Origin: MFZZ01 sp964610165
GTDB taxonomy: Bacteria > Patescibacteriota > Microgenomatia > UBA1406 > GWC2-37-13
Assembly: GCA_964610165.1 (NCBI GenBank)
Contig: CAZSUZ010000002.1
Coordinates: 3,537 to 67,536, forward strand
Direction: 5' to 3'
Length of the DNA: 64,000 nucleotides
The notes beneath the pieces are model-generated. The model saw only the letters and a program-made list of their open reading frames with translations. It did not search any database and was not told the DNA's origin. This document shows positions 14,322 to 23,442 of the stretch, in pieces (position 1 is the stretch's first letter; every line of letters starts with the position of its first letter). Made by a program: the position numbers and the translations under genes.

Positions 14322-17261
14322 TTACTGTTCCCATGCTGGGCAGATAGGTTTAAAATCACAATAATCACACCATGGACCAACATTTGCTGGAAATTCTCCT
14401 GCTTTAATTTTATTAGTTATCTCCGTAACTTTAGTTTTTACGGCAGTAACATCATCTAATGTTCGATTCATTGTAATTTTTTGAGCTCCTTGTAAGTAGT
14501 AAAAGGTTAAATCTACCTTATCTATTTCTTGTTTATATAATCCTTTATCAGTTGCAGCCATTGCATAAATGGAAAGCTGTAAACTTTTTTTTAACTCTTT
14601 TTCATCAGGCATTTTGCCAGTTTTATAATCAATAATCTCAATTTTTCCATCCGACTTTTGGTCAACTCTATCAATTTTTCCAGTTAAATATACTTCTTCA
14701 TCAACTTTAATCTTAAAAAATTGTTCTAATCCTACAATTTCTACACTGGTTGTATGAAATGTTTTAAAATACTGTTCCAACATGTCTTTAGCCTCTTGTT
14801 TGTATTGTTTTGCTTGAATCTGGGAACTATAACCTGCCGGATCCCATAAGGTTTCTACTAAATTATGCAAATGACTAATACCATATGATTTATCTGCAAT
14901 ATATCCTTTATAAAATTGTTGTAATACATTATGAATAGTGCTGCCAAAAGAAGCTGCAGATCCAGGAGCAGTTGGAATTTTAAGAATATACTGGAATTTA
15001 TACTTTAAAGGACAAGTTTCATAGGTTTCCAACTGACTATATGAAAATTGGGTAACATTCATTTTTTGCTTTTGAATTGGCTCTTCTGATTTTTTAAAAT
15101 CAAAAATACTCAGTTGTTCTTGTTCCTCTTTTTTAATTGAAAGTGTATTCTCAATTTGTTCTTGACCAATAGTCTCAAATACAAATGGAGAAATTTTGCG
15201 CTTTCGTTTTCCATCTCCGTATATTTCTGAAGCAGACAGATACGCATGATCCATTGCGCGAGTTAAACCTACATAAAAAAGTCTTCGTTCTTCTTGTACA
15301 TGATAATCGCCTTCTGGTAAGTTTTCTTTAATCAAATCGTCAGGAATGGGAATAGTATCTTTTCTGTTTGTTGTTGGAAATCTTCCATTGATTAAATTTG
15401 TTAAAAAAACGACAGGAAATTCTAATCCTTTTGAAGCGTGTACCGTTAAAATGTTAACTGCATTAGAAATGGCTGCATCAGTATCCGCAGAAATAGGAGA
15501 TTCACCTAGTTCCTGACTCATATCTAAATAATCAACTATCGTAAAAACGGTACTTTCCGCATTATTTGTATATACATTCTTAATAAGGTTTAAGAATTTA
15601 AGAATATTGAGAGCAATCTTTTCATCATGTTCTGTTTGATAGTTTGCAAGTAGTTTTAGATAACCAGTATCTTCTAAAAAGTAATATAAAATATCTGTCG
15701 CTGTATCGTTTTGCAATCTTGCAATATGACGTTTTATCATGGAGATAAGCTCAATAAGAGAATCTCTGGTCTGTTCTTTTAAGAGGGGTAAATATTTCCG
15801 AAATGGCTGATGTTCTGTTTTATACCATTCTTCATTAAAAAAAGATAAATAAATTTCTATTGATTGATATAAAGAGACAGAAGTTTTTTTGGCAAAACCA
15901 TTTAAAAGCACCAAATCTTGTTCATCTAATTTAAAATGATCCATGTTTAACAATCTAAACAAAGAAACATTGTCTTCTAAATTGGTAAGTAATTTAAGAT
16001 AAGCTATAAGATCTTTAATTTCAGATTGTCTAAATAATGTGCCTGGCCCTAAAAACTGATAGGGAATTCCTTGTCTGGTTAATTCTGTTATAAAAGGATC
16101 ACTATGATTGTTTGCACGTACTAGAATGGCAAAATCCCGATATTCATATTTATACTTCTTTTTAGAATCTAAAATAGTTTTTGCAACCCAACTAGCCTCT
16201 GTATCGCCATGTTCGAATAATTCAAAAGAAACACTGTCTTTAAGATTTTTTTTATTTGATTTTAATTCTTTAGAAATTCCCAGCTTACTTTCTAAGGTAT
16301 AAGGATTATTAAACTGAATTAATTTGTATGCATGATCTAACACATTTTGATTAGAACGATAATTCTGAAGTAAACTTATTTGATGAGCTTTTGGATAATC
16401 TTCCATGAAGGTTAAAATATTTGAAATAGAAGCACCTCGGAATTTATAAATTGCTTGAGAATCATCTCCAACAACCGTCAATTTGGGATTTTCTTTTGCC
16501 GGACAAAGTAATTTAATAAGTTGATATTGCGCAATATTGGTATCCTGAAATTCATCGACCATAACATACTTAAATTGTTTTTTATATTCTTGCAGAACAT
16601 TTGGCCTATCTCGAAATAGTTTTAATAAGTAATATATAAGATCTCCAAAATCCATGACATCATTCTCAATTTTTAGTTTTTGATACGTACCATACGCTTT
16701 AGCAAGTTCCATGTGCTTATCTTTATCTTCTGGTAGTAAATCATGGTTAGTTTGTTGCTTAATTGCCCATTTTAAATATTCATCCGGAGAAATATCTTCA
16801 TCCTGAAGCCGAGAAAAATGTTGCAGTAATCCTTCAATAAATTTAGTTGGATTGCTTAATGGGCGAAAATACTTTAGATCAAAATGGAAGATATTTTTTC
16901 TAAAAAATAGAATTGTTTGTGCTTGCGTTAATAAGTCATAAGCTGGATTGAGACCAATATGATTACTTTTTTCTCTTAATATCTGGTCTGCAAATCCATG
17001 GAATGTAGAAATCCACATTTGAAAATAGCCATACGGCATCGCTCGATCTACACGTTCTTCCATTTCATAAGCTGCTTTTTCTGTAAAGGTTAAACATAAA
17101 ATTTCTTCTGGTTTGGCTTTTTTTGATTGAATTAAATACTTTATTTTTTCTACAAGTGTAGAAGTTTTACCTGTACCAGCTCCTGCAACAATAAGAAGCG
17201 GACCATCATTATATTCAACGGCCTTTATTTGATCGGAGTTTAAGGAGTAATCAGTAGCCAT
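14322..17261 (-). CDS. UvrD/PcrA-type helicase with C-terminal Cas4/RecB-like nuclease
   Basis: A 979-residue SF1A helicase-nuclease. The helicase part has SDQIKAV (Q motif), AGAGTGKT (Lys32), LTFTEKAA, STFHGFAD, VMVDEFQDTN, VGDDSQAIYKFRGA, the QNYRSN motif, VHASKGLEF and EERRLFYVGLTRA. The C-terminal part (from about 755) has YETCPLKYKF, GKIDRVDQ, IIDYKTGK and CDYCDFKPICP. The last supplies three of four cysteines expected to hold a 4Fe-4S cluster, as in AddB, AdnA and Cas4 nucleases. It likely processes DNA ends for recombination. The start at 17261 is chosen; 25 extra residues upstream do not fit the family. Divergent from tuf. Confidence 0.88.
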   Translation of the reverse strand: MATDYSLNSDQIKAVEYNDGPLLIVAGAGTGKTSTLVEKIKYLIQSKKAKPEEILCLTFTEKAAYEMEERVDRAMPYGYFQMWISTFHGFADQILREKSNHIGLNPAYDLLTQAQTILFFRKNIFHFDLKYFRPLSNPTKFIEGLLQHFSRLQDEDISPDEYLKWAIKQQTNHDLLPEDKDKHMELAKAYGTYQKLKIENDVMDFGDLIYYLLKLFRDRPNVLQEYKKQFKYVMVDEFQDTNIAQYQLIKLLCPAKENPKLTVVGDDSQAIYKFRGASISNILTFMEDYPKAHQISLLQNYRSNQNVLDHAYKLIQFNNPYTLESKLGISKELKSNKKNLKDSVSFELFEHGDTEASWVAKTILDSKKKYKYEYRDFAILVRANNHSDPFITELTRQGIPYQFLGPGTLFRQSEIKDLIAYLKLLTNLEDNVSLFRLLNMDHFKLDEQDLVLLNGFAKKTSVSLYQSIEIYLSFFNEEWYKTEHQPFRKYLPLLKEQTRDSLIELISMIKRHIARLQNDTATDILYYFLEDTGYLKLLANYQTEHDEKIALNILKFLNLIKNVYTNNAESTVFTIVDYLDMSQELGESPISADTDAAISNAVNILTVHASKGLEFPVVFLTNLINGRFPTTNRKDTIPIPDDLIKENLPEGDYHVQEERRLFYVGLTRAMDHAYLSASEIYGDGKRKRKISPFVFETIGQEQIENTLSIKKEEQEQLSIFDFKKSEEPIQKQKMNVTQFSYSQLETYETCPLKYKFQYILKIPTAPGSAASFGSTIHNVLQQFYKGYIADKSYGISHLHNLVETLWDPAGYSSQIQAKQYKQEAKDMLEQYFKTFHTTSVEIVGLEQFFKIKVDEEVYLTGKIDRVDQKSDGKIEIIDYKTGKMPDEKELKKSLQLSIYAMAATDKGLYKQEIDKVDLTFYYLQGAQKITMNRTLDDVTAVKTKVTEITNKIKAGEFPANVGPWCDYCDFKPICPAWEQ

Positions 17262-17315
17262 ACGGGTACTTATTGTAGCATATGTAGTTATATAAGTAGT
17301 ACTGCTATATTCCCC

Positions 17316-17344
17316 TTGACTTTTATAGCTCTTCATTTTATCAT
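17316..17344 (+). promoter_or_regulatory. Promoter of tuf
   Basis: TTGACT (17316-17321), a 17-base spacer and TATCAT (17339-17344). The predicted leader is about 67 bases and AT-rich, with no obvious ribosome-binding site before the ATG at 17418. Confidence 0.55.
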
Positions 17345-17417
17345 TTCACCATACTCATCAGAGTTTATTTTTCAATGGTGGAAAAATTTATTATTTTATT
17401 ATTTATATTACACTAAT

Positions 17418-18602
17418 ATGGCAGAAGGTACATTTCAACGAAACAAACCTCATTTGAATATCGGTACCATTGGTCACGTAGATCATGGTAAAACAACAAC
17501 AACTTCAGCTATTCATACAATCCTTGCAAAAAAAGGATTAGCAAAAGCTATGAAGTATGAAGAAATTGATAAAGCTCCAGAAGAAAAAGCACGTGGAGTC
17601 ACAATTAATATTCATCATTCAGAATACGAAACTGAAAAAAGACATTATGCACACATTGATGCACCAGGACACGCAGATTATATTAAAAACATGATCACAG
17701 GTGCAGCCCAAATGGACGGCGCAATTTTAGTTGTTTCTGCTCCAGATGGTCCTATGCCTCAAACACGAGAACACATTCTACTTGCAGCACAGGTTAACGT
17801 ACCAGCAATTGTTGTGTACCTTAATAAATGTGATATGGTTTCTGATCCAGAAATCATTGATCTTGTAGAAATGGAAGTTCGTGATTTACTTAAGAAATAT
17901 AAATACCCAGGTGATGAAGTTCCTGTAATTCGTGGATCTTCTCTTAAAGCACTTGAAGGTGATGAAAAATATGTAAAAGCAATCGAAGATTTAATGCAAG
18001 CAGTTGATGATTATGTACCAGAACCTGTACGTGAAACAGACAAACCTTTCCTTATGCCAGTTGAAGACGTCTTCACCATTTCAGGTCGAGGAACAGTCGT
18101 AACAGGTAGAGTTGAAAGAGGAATTCTTAAAGTCAACGAAGAAATTGAAATCGTTGGTGTTAAGGACAGTAGAAAAACTGTTGTTACAGGAATCGAAATG
18201 TTTAGAAAATCTCTTGATGAAGCAAGAGCTGGTGATAACACCGGACTTCTCTTAAGAGGTATTGAAAAAGAAGATGTAGAACGAGGACAGGTACTTGCAA
18301 AACCAGGATCTGTAAAACCTCACACAGAATTTGAAGCAGAAATTTATGTTTTGAAAAAAGAAGAAGGTGGAAGACACACTCCTTTCTTTAAAGGATATCG
18401 TCCACAATTCTATATCAGAACAACAGATGTAACTGGAGAAATTGAACTTCCAGCTGGTGTCGAAATGGTAATGCCAGGAGACAACATCAAAATTAATGCA
18501 AAACTTATATATCCTATTGCTCTTGAAGAAGGACTCAAGTTTGCTATCCGTGAAGGTGGACACACCGTCGGAGCAGGAGTAATTACAAAGATAAATAAGT
18601 AA
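17418..18602 (+). CDS. tuf: Elongation factor Tu
   Basis: The GTPase that delivers aminoacyl-tRNA to the ribosome. 394 residues, with GHVDHGKT (19-26), the switch region ARGVTINIHHSEYET, DAPGHADYIKNM and NKCDM, and the C-terminal GGHTVGAGVITKI. The start MAEGTFQRNKPH is unambiguous. First gene of the translation island, followed by a stem-loop and rpsJ. rpsL, rpsG and fusA, the usual str-operon partners, are not in this window. Confidence 0.97.
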   Translation: MAEGTFQRNKPHLNIGTIGHVDHGKTTTTSAIHTILAKKGLAKAMKYEEIDKAPEEKARGVTINIHHSEYETEKRHYAHIDAPGHADYIKNMITGAAQMDGAILVVSAPDGPMPQTREHILLAAQVNVPAIVVYLNKCDMVSDPEIIDLVEMEVRDLLKKYKYPGDEVPVIRGSSLKALEGDEKYVKAIEDLMQAVDDYVPEPVRETDKPFLMPVEDVFTISGRGTVVTGRVERGILKVNEEIEIVGVKDSRKTVVTGIEMFRKSLDEARAGDNTGLLLRGIEKEDVERGQVLAKPGSVKPHTEFEAEIYVLKKEEGGRHTPFFKGYRPQFYIRTTDVTGEIELPAGVEMVMPGDNIKINAKLIYPIALEEGLKFAIREGGHTVGAGVITKINK

Positions 18603-18626
18603 TTAACCTTGAACAAAAACTTTAGC

Positions 18627-18657
18627 ATGATCCTAGGCTGAAAATGCCTAGGATCAT
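18627..18657 (+). terminator. Stem-loop after tuf
   Basis: ATGATCCTAGGC (18627-18638), a 7-base loop and GCCTAGGATCAT (18646-18657) form a 12-bp perfect stem. The T-run after it is weak (TTGCTAATTTAT), so termination may be partial. Confidence 0.6.
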
Positions 18658-18668
18658 TTGCTAATTTA

Positions 18669-18677
18669 TGTTATAAT
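18669..18677 (+). promoter_or_regulatory. Extended -10 promoter of rpsJ
   Basis: TGT followed by TATAAT (18672-18677). The leader to the ATG at 18726 is about 42 bases with no ribosome-binding site. Confidence 0.5.
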
Positions 18678-18725
18678 AAACAAAATTAAAAAGTAATTAC
18701 ATTTTAACAATTGCACTTTTAAACT

Positions 18726-19034
18726 ATGCCCAAAGGTAGAATAAGAATCAGACTAAAAGCTTACGACCATCGTCTTATAGATGAAACATGTCAAAAGCTT
18801 GTTGATGCCGCTATAAAAACTGGAGCCTCCATTATTGGCCCAATTCCTCTTCCAACAAAGAATGAGGTATACGCTGTTAATAAATCTCCTTTTACAGATA
18901 AAGATGCACGAGAACATTTTGGTTTAAAGATTCATAAGCGTCTTCTTGATATCATGAACCCTACAAATCAGACAATTGATTCATTAATGCATTTAGAATT
19001 ACCTGCTGGAGTTGAAGTAGAAGTTAAGATGTAA
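18726..19034 (+). CDS. rpsJ: Ribosomal protein uS10
   Basis: 102 residues, MPKGRIRIRLKAYDHRLID with the conserved GPIPLPT loop. Small-subunit protein and NusJ antitermination partner. It opens the S10 operon as usual, but a stretch of about 160 bases with its own promoter and attenuator-like hairpins separates it from rplC. Confidence 0.96.
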   Translation: MPKGRIRIRLKAYDHRLIDETCQKLVDAAIKTGASIIGPIPLPTKNEVYAVNKSPFTDKDAREHFGLKIHKRLLDIMNPTNQTIDSLMHLELPAGVEVEVKM

Positions 19035-19053
19035 GATTTATTTAATTTTGAGC

Positions 19054-19082
19054 TTGAAGATAAGTAATTAGTATTATATAAT
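19054..19082 (+). promoter_or_regulatory. Promoter between rpsJ and rplC
   Basis: TTGAAG (19054-19059), a 17-base spacer and TATAAT (19077-19082). Transcription would start near 19089 and give a leader of about 104 bases before rplC. Confidence 0.6.
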
Positions 19083-19099
19083 ACAATTTAATGATAACG

Positions 19100-19177
19100 T
19101 TAGAGTTAAGTAAGAATAATTTACTCTAAAATTCAGATTGAAAAGCGTTGAGCTCCAATCTGGGGCTCTTTTTTTTT
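19100..19177 (+). promoter_or_regulatory. Candidate transcription attenuator in the rplC leader
   Basis: An intrinsic terminator is formed by GAGCTCC (19150-19156), the loop AATCT and GGGGCTC (19162-19168), followed by nine T (19169-19177). Just upstream, CAGATTG (19134-19140) can pair with CAATCTG (19156-19162). That stem uses the terminator's loop and the edges of both its arms, so the two are mutually exclusive. An upstream hairpin TTAGAGT/ACTCTAA (19100-19129) completes the leader. The arrangement is that of an antiterminator/terminator switch controlling rplC to secY. The ligand is unknown; an operon-encoded ribosomal protein such as uL4 is a natural guess. Confidence 0.6.
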
Positions 19178-19192
19178 CATTTAAAAACAAAT

Positions 19193-19873
19193 ATGTCAGG
19201 TTTTATTTTAGGAACAAAGCACAATCAGTCACAAATGTTCGATACAGCAGGAAACCTTATTCCTGTGACTCAAATTCAAACATCTCCTTGTTATCTTGTT
19301 AATGTTAAAACTGTTCCAACTGATGGATCAATTTCAATCCAACTCGGTTTCGGACAAATCAAAAAAAATTCTAAACCTGTCCAAGGACACTTAGAAAAAG
19401 CGGGCATCAAAACCCCGCTTCGTTTTTTAAAAGAAACAAGAATATTATCTACTCATAAAGATATTTCAATAATAGAAGAAGAAGGAAAAACAGGATTGTT
19501 AGTTGGTGAACAAAAAATTTTCATCGGCGAAGAAGTAAAACCAACACTTATTTTTAAAGAAGGAGATATTATAGATGTCTCTGGTACTTCTAAAGGACAA
19601 GGATTTCAAGGTGTAGTAAAAAGACACAATTTCCGAGGTGGTCCAAGAACACACGGTCAATCAGATAGAGAACGTGCACCAGGTTCGATTGGTGCAGCAA
19701 CAACTCCAGGTCGTGTATTTAAAGGAAAAAGAATGGCTGGAAGAACAGGAAACGAACGTGTAACTGTACAAAATCTTATAGTTATGCAATCAGAAGAACA
19801 ATCAATTACAGTTAAAGGACTAATTCCAGGTAAAAAAGGTGGATTAATAGAAATAAAAACACACGGATTATAA
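19193..19873 (+). CDS. rplC: Ribosomal protein uL3
   Basis: 226 residues starting MSGFILGTKHNQSQMFD. It contains the conserved KRHNFRGGPRTHGQSDRERAPGS-type segment and the GRVFKGKRMAGR loop that reaches the peptidyl-transferase area. The start at 19193 is preferred because an in-frame ATG at 19148 lies inside the attenuator. First gene of the operon downstream of the attenuator. Confidence 0.96.
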   Translation: MSGFILGTKHNQSQMFDTAGNLIPVTQIQTSPCYLVNVKTVPTDGSISIQLGFGQIKKNSKPVQGHLEKAGIKTPLRFLKETRILSTHKDISIIEEEGKTGLLVGEQKIFIGEEVKPTLIFKEGDIIDVSGTSKGQGFQGVVKRHNFRGGPRTHGQSDRERAPGSIGAATTPGRVFKGKRMAGRTGNERVTVQNLIVMQSEEQSITVKGLIPGKKGGLIEIKTHGL

Positions 19874-19887
19874 ACATATATACGAAT

Positions 19888-20607
19888 ATGGCAATAGAAA
19901 AAAAAGCAAAAACAACTAAAGTAGCAAAAGCACCAAAAGTAAAAAAAGAAACCACAACAGATTTAGCTATTCAAATGTATGATATTACAGGTAAAGAAAC
20001 AGAATCTGTTTCTGTATCTGATACTATGTTTGGACAAAAAGAAAATAAAGCTTTAATTTCCCAATATATTCGTGTATATACAATTAATCAAAGACAAGGA
20101 ACAGTTTCAGCAAAAACAAGAGCAGAAGTAGCAGGAACTACAAAAAAAGTTTGGAGACAAAAAGGTACAGGACGTGCAAGACATAGTTCAGATAAAGCAG
20201 CATTATTCGTTGGTGGAGGTGTCACATTTGGACCAAAACCAAGAATATTTTCAAAAGACATGAATAAGAAACAAAAAAAGTTAGCTCTTTTTATTGCTCT
20301 TAGTATGAAATTAAAGAATAAAGACATAGTTGGTCTTGATGGAGCAAGTTTAACAATGAAGCCAAAAACCAAAGATATTTCACAATTTTTAAAGAAAACA
20401 GAAATTCAAGGTAAGAAAGTATTATTTGTATTGCCAGAAATTAAAAAAGAAGGACTTGTTCTTTCAGCAAGAAATATCAAGAATATTGATATGATACAAG
20501 CATCAACAGTAAATCCATACGAAGTGTTAAATCATGGTAAGGTTGTATTTGTAGGAGATGCAGTAAGAAAATTAGAAGATCATTTTTTAAACAATCATGA
20601 AAATTAA
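19888..20607 (+). CDS. rplD: Ribosomal protein uL4 with lysine-rich N-terminal extension
   Basis: 239 residues. The first 25 or so (MAIEKKAKTTKVAKAPKVKK) are a lysine-rich extension not typical of uL4. The core has RVYTINQRQGT, KTRAEVAGTTKK and RQKGTGRARH, the exit-tunnel loop. In other bacteria uL4 is the autoregulator of the S10 operon, so it is a candidate ligand for the attenuator upstream. Its 3' end overlaps rplW by 11 bases. Confidence 0.95.
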   Translation: MAIEKKAKTTKVAKAPKVKKETTTDLAIQMYDITGKETESVSVSDTMFGQKENKALISQYIRVYTINQRQGTVSAKTRAEVAGTTKKVWRQKGTGRARHSSDKAALFVGGGVTFGPKPRIFSKDMNKKQKKLALFIALSMKLKNKDIVGLDGASLTMKPKTKDISQFLKKTEIQGKKVLFVLPEIKKEGLVLSARNIKNIDMIQASTVNPYEVLNHGKVVFVGDAVRKLEDHFLNNHEN

Positions 20608-20884
20608 TGCAATTATTTTAAATCCGGTTGTAACTGAAAAGACAACAAGACTTGCACAAAGTAATGTATATGCTTTTGCAGTAAATATAGACGCAAATAA
20701 ATTTCAAATTGCAGAAACAATTGCAAAAATATATGGAGTTGAAGTTGATTCTGTCCGTATGATGACAAGAAAAGGTAAAGAAAAAAGAGTCGGTCGCCGT
20801 ATGATTACAAAACAAATGCCAGATAAAAAAATTGCATTAGTAAGAGTTAAAAAAGGAACTATAGATTTATTTCCACAAGCATAA
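20597..20884 (+). CDS. rplW: Ribosomal protein uL23
   Basis: 95 residues, MKINAIILNPVVTEKTTRLA, with the conserved VTEK start and the RMMTRKGKEKRVGRR segment. It sits at the exit of the peptide tunnel, the docking site for SRP and trigger factor. Overlaps rplD. Confidence 0.95.
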   Translation: MKINAIILNPVVTEKTTRLAQSNVYAFAVNIDANKFQIAETIAKIYGVEVDSVRMMTRKGKEKRVGRRMITKQMPDKKIALVRVKKGTIDLFPQA

Positions 20885-20899
20885 GTTAATTATTAGAAC

Positions 20900-21670
20900 A
20901 TGAAAGTAATTATTTCCAAAACACAAGAACCAGAAAAAGGACTTATCGAAATTCTGAAAAAACATTCAGGAAGAGATTCTAGTGGAAAAATTTCTGTACG
21001 TCATCAAGGTGCAAGACAAAAAAGATATTATAGAATTATTGATTTTAAAAGAAATAAAAGAGATATAACAGGAGTTATTGAAAGACTTGAATATGATCCA
21101 AATCGAAATGCACACATTGCTCTTGTAACTTATGAAGATGGAGAAAAAAGATATATTATTCATCCAACAAATTTAGAAATAGGAGCAAAGATTATTGCAT
21201 CAGAAAATGCATCTATAACAATTGGAAATGCATTACCACTTGGAAAAATTCCAGTTGGTATTGAAGTTCATAATATTGAATTATATCCAGGACAAGGTGG
21301 AGCAGTTGTTCGAGGAGCAGGAACATTTGCAATGGTTGTAGCTCAAGAGGGAAATTATACACATATAAAATTATCGTCAGGAGAAGTTAGAAAATTTATT
21401 TCAACATGTTGGGCAACAGTTGGACGTGTTGGAAATATTGAACATAAAGATGAAATTATTGGAAGTGCAGGACGTAAAAGACTTATGGGTATTCGCCCAA
21501 CAGTTCGTGGAACTGCACAGAATCCACGATCTCATCCACATGGTGGAGGAGAAGGTAGAAGTGGTGAAGGTATGCATCCAAAAACACCATGGGGTAAACC
21601 AGCTCGTGGTAAAAGAACAAGATGGCCAAAAAAATGGAGTAAAAAGTTAATTGTTTCAAGAAGAAAATAA
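20900..21670 (+). CDS. rplB: Ribosomal protein uL2
   Basis: 256 residues, somewhat shorter at the N-terminus than most uL2. It has GRDSSGKISVRHQGARQKR, VVRGAGTFA and the peptidyl-transferase-proximal NPRSHPHGGGEGRS with its conserved His. Unusually, rpsS does not follow; rplV begins 5 bases after the stop. Confidence 0.96.
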   Translation: MKVIISKTQEPEKGLIEILKKHSGRDSSGKISVRHQGARQKRYYRIIDFKRNKRDITGVIERLEYDPNRNAHIALVTYEDGEKRYIIHPTNLEIGAKIIASENASITIGNALPLGKIPVGIEVHNIELYPGQGGAVVRGAGTFAMVVAQEGNYTHIKLSSGEVRKFISTCWATVGRVGNIEHKDEIIGSAGRKRLMGIRPTVRGTAQNPRSHPHGGGEGRSGEGMHPKTPWGKPARGKRTRWPKKWSKKLIVSRRK

Positions 21671-21674
21671 TACT

Positions 21675-22130
21675 ATGGAATCAATTACCTATCTAAAAAA
21701 TATTAAATCGACACCTAAAAAATTAAGAATGTATTTAGATGTAATTAAAAAGTTATCCCCTCAGGATGCTCTTGATTACCTCATGTACTCAACAAATAAG
21801 CAATCAAAACTTTACTATAAAGCTTTGCATTCAGCAATTGCTAATGCTACAAACACTTTAAAAGTGAGCCCTGATATGCTACAATTTAAGCTTTTCACAA
21901 TTGAAGAAGGACAAAAATTAAAAAGATATAATGCTGGATCAAGAGGAAGTGCAAAACCATTCGTAAAAAGGTTATCACATATAAAAATTATCCTTACTGA
22001 AAAAGCTGAAGTTAAAAAAGTAGAACCTGTAAAAGTAGAAAAGAAAGAAGATGTTAAAGTGTCAAAAGAAGTAAAAGAGCCAAAAATTAAAAAGACTGTT
22101 AAAAAAGTTACAAAGAAGGAAGATAAATAA
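21675..22130 (+). CDS. rplV: Ribosomal protein uL22 with K/E-rich C-terminal tail
   Basis: 151 residues starting MESITYLKNIKSTPKKLR. The core ends near residue 110 (KRLSHIKIILTEK). About 40 residues rich in Lys, Glu and Val follow (EVKKVEPVKVEKKEDVKVSK and more), probably disordered. Similar tails appear on uS5 and bL17 here. The start is set at 21675, after the rplB stop. Confidence 0.94.
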   Translation: MESITYLKNIKSTPKKLRMYLDVIKKLSPQDALDYLMYSTNKQSKLYYKALHSAIANATNTLKVSPDMLQFKLFTIEEGQKLKRYNAGSRGSAKPFVKRLSHIKIILTEKAEVKKVEPVKVEKKEDVKVSKEVKEPKIKKTVKKVTKKEDK

Positions 22131-22155
22131 TTATTAATTAATGAATAAATAATAA

Positions 22156-22815
22156 ATGGGTCAAAAAGTTCATCCACACGGTTTACGCTTAGGAATAATT
22201 TATAACTGGTCATCCAGATGGTTCTTTTCAGATAAAAGAGCTTATAAGGATGCTATTTATGAAGATGCAAAAATAAGAGAAAGTCTTATGAAAAAGTATG
22301 GGTTTGCCGGCGTAACAGATGTTGTAATTGAACGCGCAATTAAAAAAATTACAGTTGTTATTTATTCAGTAAAACCAGGAATGATTATTGGTCGAGGCGG
22401 AAAAGGATTAGAAGAAGTAAAGAAAATTATTACTTCACACATGAAAAAGAATGTTGATAAAAGAAAAGAAGCACGAATTGAATTAAAAATTGAACCTGTT
22501 AAAAAACCGTTTGCAAATGCATATTATGTAGCTCAGTCAATTGCAGAAAAATTAGTGCGTAGTTTTCCACATAGAGCAGTTGTACACAGTACTATAACAC
22601 GTGTTATGGAAACTGGTTCAAAAGGAGTTAAAGTTCAATTAGGTGGAAGAATTAATGGAGCAGAAATTTCCCGACGCGAAAAATATTTTAAAGGTACAAT
22701 TCCAACATCAACAATTCGTGAAAGAGTTGAATTTGCAAAGTATCCAGCTTTAACAAAATCTGGTTACATTGGAGTAAAAGTTTGGATCTGTCACAACGAA
22801 GAAGATAATAGTTAA
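22156..22815 (+). CDS. rpsC: Ribosomal protein uS3
   Basis: 219 residues, MGQKVHPHGLRLGI, with the KH-domain motif KPGMIIGRGGKGLEE and the C-terminal RINGAEISRREK. Lines the mRNA entry channel. Normal position after rplV. Confidence 0.97.
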   Translation: MGQKVHPHGLRLGIIYNWSSRWFFSDKRAYKDAIYEDAKIRESLMKKYGFAGVTDVVIERAIKKITVVIYSVKPGMIIGRGGKGLEEVKKIITSHMKKNVDKRKEARIELKIEPVKKPFANAYYVAQSIAEKLVRSFPHRAVVHSTITRVMETGSKGVKVQLGGRINGAEISRREKYFKGTIPTSTIRERVEFAKYPALTKSGYIGVKVWICHNEEDNS

Positions 22816-22827
22816 TTAGATATTGCC

Positions 22828-23232
22828 ATGTTAGCACCAAAAAGACAAAAATATAGAAAACAATTTAGAGGATCATGGAGAAGAGTAGCTACAAAAGGCA
22901 ATACTCTAAACTTTGGTAGTTATGGTTTAATCGCCATAGATGCCGGTTGGATTAAAGACAGACAAATTGAAGCAGCTCGTGTTGTACTAGCAAAAGCAAC
23001 AAGAAAAGTTGGTAAATTTTGGATTCGTATTTTTCCAGATAAACCATATACAAAGAAACCACCAGAAGTAACAATGGGAGCCGGAAAAGGAGATGTTGCA
23101 TATTTTGTAGCATCAGTTGCTCCAGGTAGAATGTTATTTGAAATTGATGGTATTACTGAAGTAGAAGCAAAAGAAATTTTTAAAAATGTTTCAGCAAAGT
23201 TGTCATTAAACACAAAAATTGTAAATAGATAA
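22828..23232 (+). CDS. rplP: Ribosomal protein uL16
   Basis: 134 residues, MLAPKRQKYRKQFRG, with FGSYGLIAID, KPYTKKPPEVTMGAGKGD and VAPGRMLFEI. Helps position tRNA in the A site. Follows rpsC by 12 bases. Confidence 0.97.
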   Translation: MLAPKRQKYRKQFRGSWRRVATKGNTLNFGSYGLIAIDAGWIKDRQIEAARVVLAKATRKVGKFWIRIFPDKPYTKKPPEVTMGAGKGDVAYFVASVAPGRMLFEIDGITEVEAKEIFKNVSAKLSLNTKIVNR

Positions 23233-23233
23233 T

Positions 23234-23440
23234 ATGAGAAAAGCAGCAAAAGAATTAAGAGTTAAAACAGTAGAAGAACTTGAAAAAGAAGCACAAACGT
23301 TACGTGGAGAAATTGCAAAGATGGCAATAGAAGCAAAAATAAAACCAGAAAAAGATACAAATACTATTTTTAAAAAGAGAAAAAGATTAGCTGTTGTATT
23401 AACAATGATTACACAAAAAAATTTAGGAATTAATAAATAA
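23234..23440 (+). CDS. rpmC: Ribosomal protein uL29
   Basis: 68 residues, two-helix hairpin, with LRVKTVEELEKEAQTLRGE and a final RLAVVLTMITQKNLGI. Begins 1 base after the rplP stop, so probably translationally coupled. Confidence 0.92.
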   Translation: MRKAAKELRVKTVEELEKEAQTLRGEIAKMAIEAKIKPEKDTNTIFKKRKRLAVVLTMITQKNLGINK

Positions 23441-23442
23441 TT

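Noticed and set aside
18410..18628. Minus-strand frames within tuf and the ribosomal-protein genes
   Set aside because: Shadows of strongly coding plus-strand genes, without start signals or recognisable products.
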